From Swingsia samuiensis (GTDB lineage: Bacteria > Pseudomonadota > Alphaproteobacteria > Acetobacterales > Acetobacteraceae): a DNA stretch of 64,000 nt. Within the stretch, counting starts at the first letter, position 1; each line of letters begins with the position of its first letter. Location of the stretch: assembly GCF_006542355.1 (NCBI RefSeq), contig NZ_CP038141.1, forward strand, positions 1,432,001 to 1,496,000. Reading direction: 5' to 3'. The position numbers and the translations under genes are program-made. A model generated the notes under the pieces. It searched no databases and was not told where the DNA came from. It worked only from the letters and a program-made list of their open reading frames with translations. This document shows positions 62,810 through 64,000 of this stretch, piece by piece.

Positions 62810-64000
62810 CTATTTTTTTAATAAAGGGCGGAGTGTAGAAATAACATGTTCAGGTGTAATCATGTAGCTGCACTCAAACATACGGTCTGTACCCTTGAAG
62901 TAAGGGCAGAAAAGTGGGTCATTTCGATCTAGTAGTTGTGAGGTATCATTAGCACACCCAGTGCAAACATGACGGTTGATTACTCGATACGGCGTAAAGA
63001 ACTCGTTAAATGGTTCGGTAAAACCACTAATCATTACGACAGGCGTGTTTACAGTCCATGCAAGCCAAGAAAGACCAGAAGATAGACCAATAAAGAAATC
63101 CGCGTGTTTAAGCCAACGTGCACGCTCAGTTAGAGGTTTGTCCCCAGTTTCATCAATGACGTCTTTTGGCAACATATTCCAAATATTTTCTTGGCCTTTC
63201 CCCTTACTCTGATCAATGCAGACGATGCGGTATCCCTGTTTTTGGAGGAATTGAATAATATTGGGCCAACCATGGGGGTTTAACCAATATTTATATAATC
63301 CAGATGCTTGTGTTGCGATACATATGTAAGGCTCTTCTAAAGGGCGGTCATTATTTTCGAGTGTAATGTGAGGTTTACGCTCTATGGGAGGTAATCCTAA
63401 AATATAAGGGGCTGTATGGACTAGGCCAGATTGGCGATAGTCATTGGGTTGGTATTTCCGCTCTAAGTCATTCGCGAAAATCATGACTTTGTAATGAGCG
63501 TAATAGTCGTTTTCTTTTTGAAGCTCTTTGTTGGTTATAAAGGTAATATGAGGATATTCTTTTTCAAATAAAGGGATAAGAGCCGGAGAAACGCAGCAGT
63601 CTATACGGCAGTTATGAATTTTTGAAAAAGCAGAAACATGCTCTATCCATGCGATATGATCTCCTAGTGCGCCCAAATGCATGGAGACTAGGATTTTTTT
63701 ATTTTCCAAGGAAAAAACATGAGAAAAAATTTCTTCCTGATTTTTCCAAATTGTAAGTTCTAAAGGAAAAAAATATCGCTTCTCAGTTTGGAGGAGCCCA
63801 GATGAGAAGAGAGCATCATCAAAAATGACGGTGTTCGTGTGTGTGTCCCGTAAACGAACATGCCAGTGTGCTGGTTCAGGAAGCCATATACGACACCCAT
63901 CCATAAAGTCGAAACGAATGTCATTGGGGCCTTTTTGGGATAGTTTTTTTTCAATATTTCCAAAAGGATTATTAGGATTATTTCTTAATTGAATAGATGG
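62810..64000 (-). CDS. Autotransporter strand-loop-strand O-heptosyltransferase (5' end outside window)
   Basis: The frame stays open to the right edge: upstream of the ATG at 63904 the codons continue through 'NPFGNIEKKLSQKGPNDIRFDF', so about 395 residues are visible and the true start lies beyond 64000. It resembles the TibC/Aah-type (BAHT) enzymes, which add heptose to Ser residues on self-associating autotransporters. Visible are the N-terminal beta domain ('IRFDFMDGCRIWLPEP'), a GT-B fold nucleotide-sugar region ('FIGLSSGLSWLAWTVNTPVV'), and a C-terminal cysteine set ('HVCTGCANDTS', then 'LFCPYFKGTDRMFECSYMI') like the iron-finger of TibC. The target autotransporter would be expected next to it, off the right edge. 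Confidence 0.85.
   Translation of the reverse strand, partial: PSIQLRNNPNNPFGNIEKKLSQKGPNDIRFDFMDGCRIWLPEPAHWHVRLRDTHTNTVIFDDALFSSGLLQTEKRYFFPLELTIWKNQEEIFSHVFSLENKKILVSMHLGALGDHIAWIEHVSAFSKIHNCRIDCCVSPALIPLFEKEYPHITFITNKELQKENDYYAHYKVMIFANDLERKYQPNDYRQSGLVHTAPYILGLPPIERKPHITLENNDRPLEEPYICIATQASGLYKYWLNPHGWPNIIQFLQKQGYRIVCIDQSKGKGQENIWNMLPKDVIDETGDKPLTERARWLKHADFFIGLSSGLSWLAWTVNTPVVMISGFTEPFNEFFTPYRVINRHVCTGCANDTSQLLDRNDPLFCPYFKGTDRMFECSYMITPEHVISTLRPLLKK

Noticed and set aside
1-64000. Mobile elements, CRISPR arrays, tRNA or rRNA genes.
   Set aside because: I saw no transposase, integrase, spaced direct repeats, or tRNA-like cloverleaf with a TTC-arm in the gaps; short RNA genes could still be missed by eye.

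Overview
The window looks like chromosome from an acetic acid bacterium (Acetobacteraceae, Alphaproteobacteria), with a GC content I judge by eye to be in the mid-to-upper 40s percent. Pointers are a transaldolase/glucose-6-phosphate isomerase fusion inside a pentose-phosphate operon, a fused IspDF, an NtrY/NtrX pair behind dusB, CtrA beside flagellar genes, an ATP12-type chaperone and a SAM-II riboswitch. I could not fix the genus. I found no rRNA, tRNA, CRISPR array, insertion sequence or prophage: this is dense core genome, with most intergenic gaps under 300 bp.

Layout. 1-2.4 kb: an AsmA-like protein cut by the left edge, an ATP12 chaperone, and an unlisted 42-residue membrane peptide with its own CtrA-type box and terminator. 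2.4-10.6 kb (all minus strand): ispDF, apaG and metZ behind a SAM-II riboswitch; a secreted His-rich protein; a 2-oxoglutarate/Fe dioxygenase; NDH-2; argJ; a secreted parvulin. 10.9-28.2 kb (plus): secA, yebC-ruvCAB, ybgC-tolQRAB, pal-cpoB-tilS, ftsH, glmM-thiD. 28.2-30.9 kb: ctrA divergent from fliI-fliJ. 30.9-36.6 kb: mixed metabolism (M29 aminopeptidase, a glycosyltransferase, hisC, an ankyrin protein, an MBL hydrolase). 36.8-46.1 kb: the pentose-phosphate/gluconate operon tkt, tal-pgi, gnd, HAD phosphatase, pgl, rpiA, gntK, yaiI. 46.2-53.9 kb: gpmA, a large MscS channel, pyrD, a DUF3147 protein, a Na+/H+ antiporter, panC-panB. 54-61.5 kb: a small winged-helix-like protein, then dusB, a degenerate ntrC, ntrY, ntrX, hfq, hflX. 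61.5-64 kb: an OpgC-like membrane protein and an autotransporter heptosyltransferase cut by the right edge.

How the genes fit together. The tkt-to-gntK operon holds most enzymes needed to bring gluconate into the oxidative and non-oxidative pentose-phosphate pathway, matching the incomplete sugar oxidation of acetic acid bacteria. The Tol-Pal block spans the envelope, with YebC and RuvABC upstream.

The most unusual signals are regulatory. CtrA carries glutamate where the phospho-accepting aspartate (D51) should be, an asparagine in the acidic pocket, and a C-terminus without the usual Ala-Ala degron. Four perfect TTAA-N7-TTAA motifs lie in intergenic DNA, one of them in front of fliI. Between dusB and ntrY, ntrB is absent and ntrC is reduced to a 242-residue protein that has lost its receiver, Walker A and GAFTGA loop but keeps an intact Fis-type DNA-binding end. 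TolB carries what looks like a twin-arginine signal.
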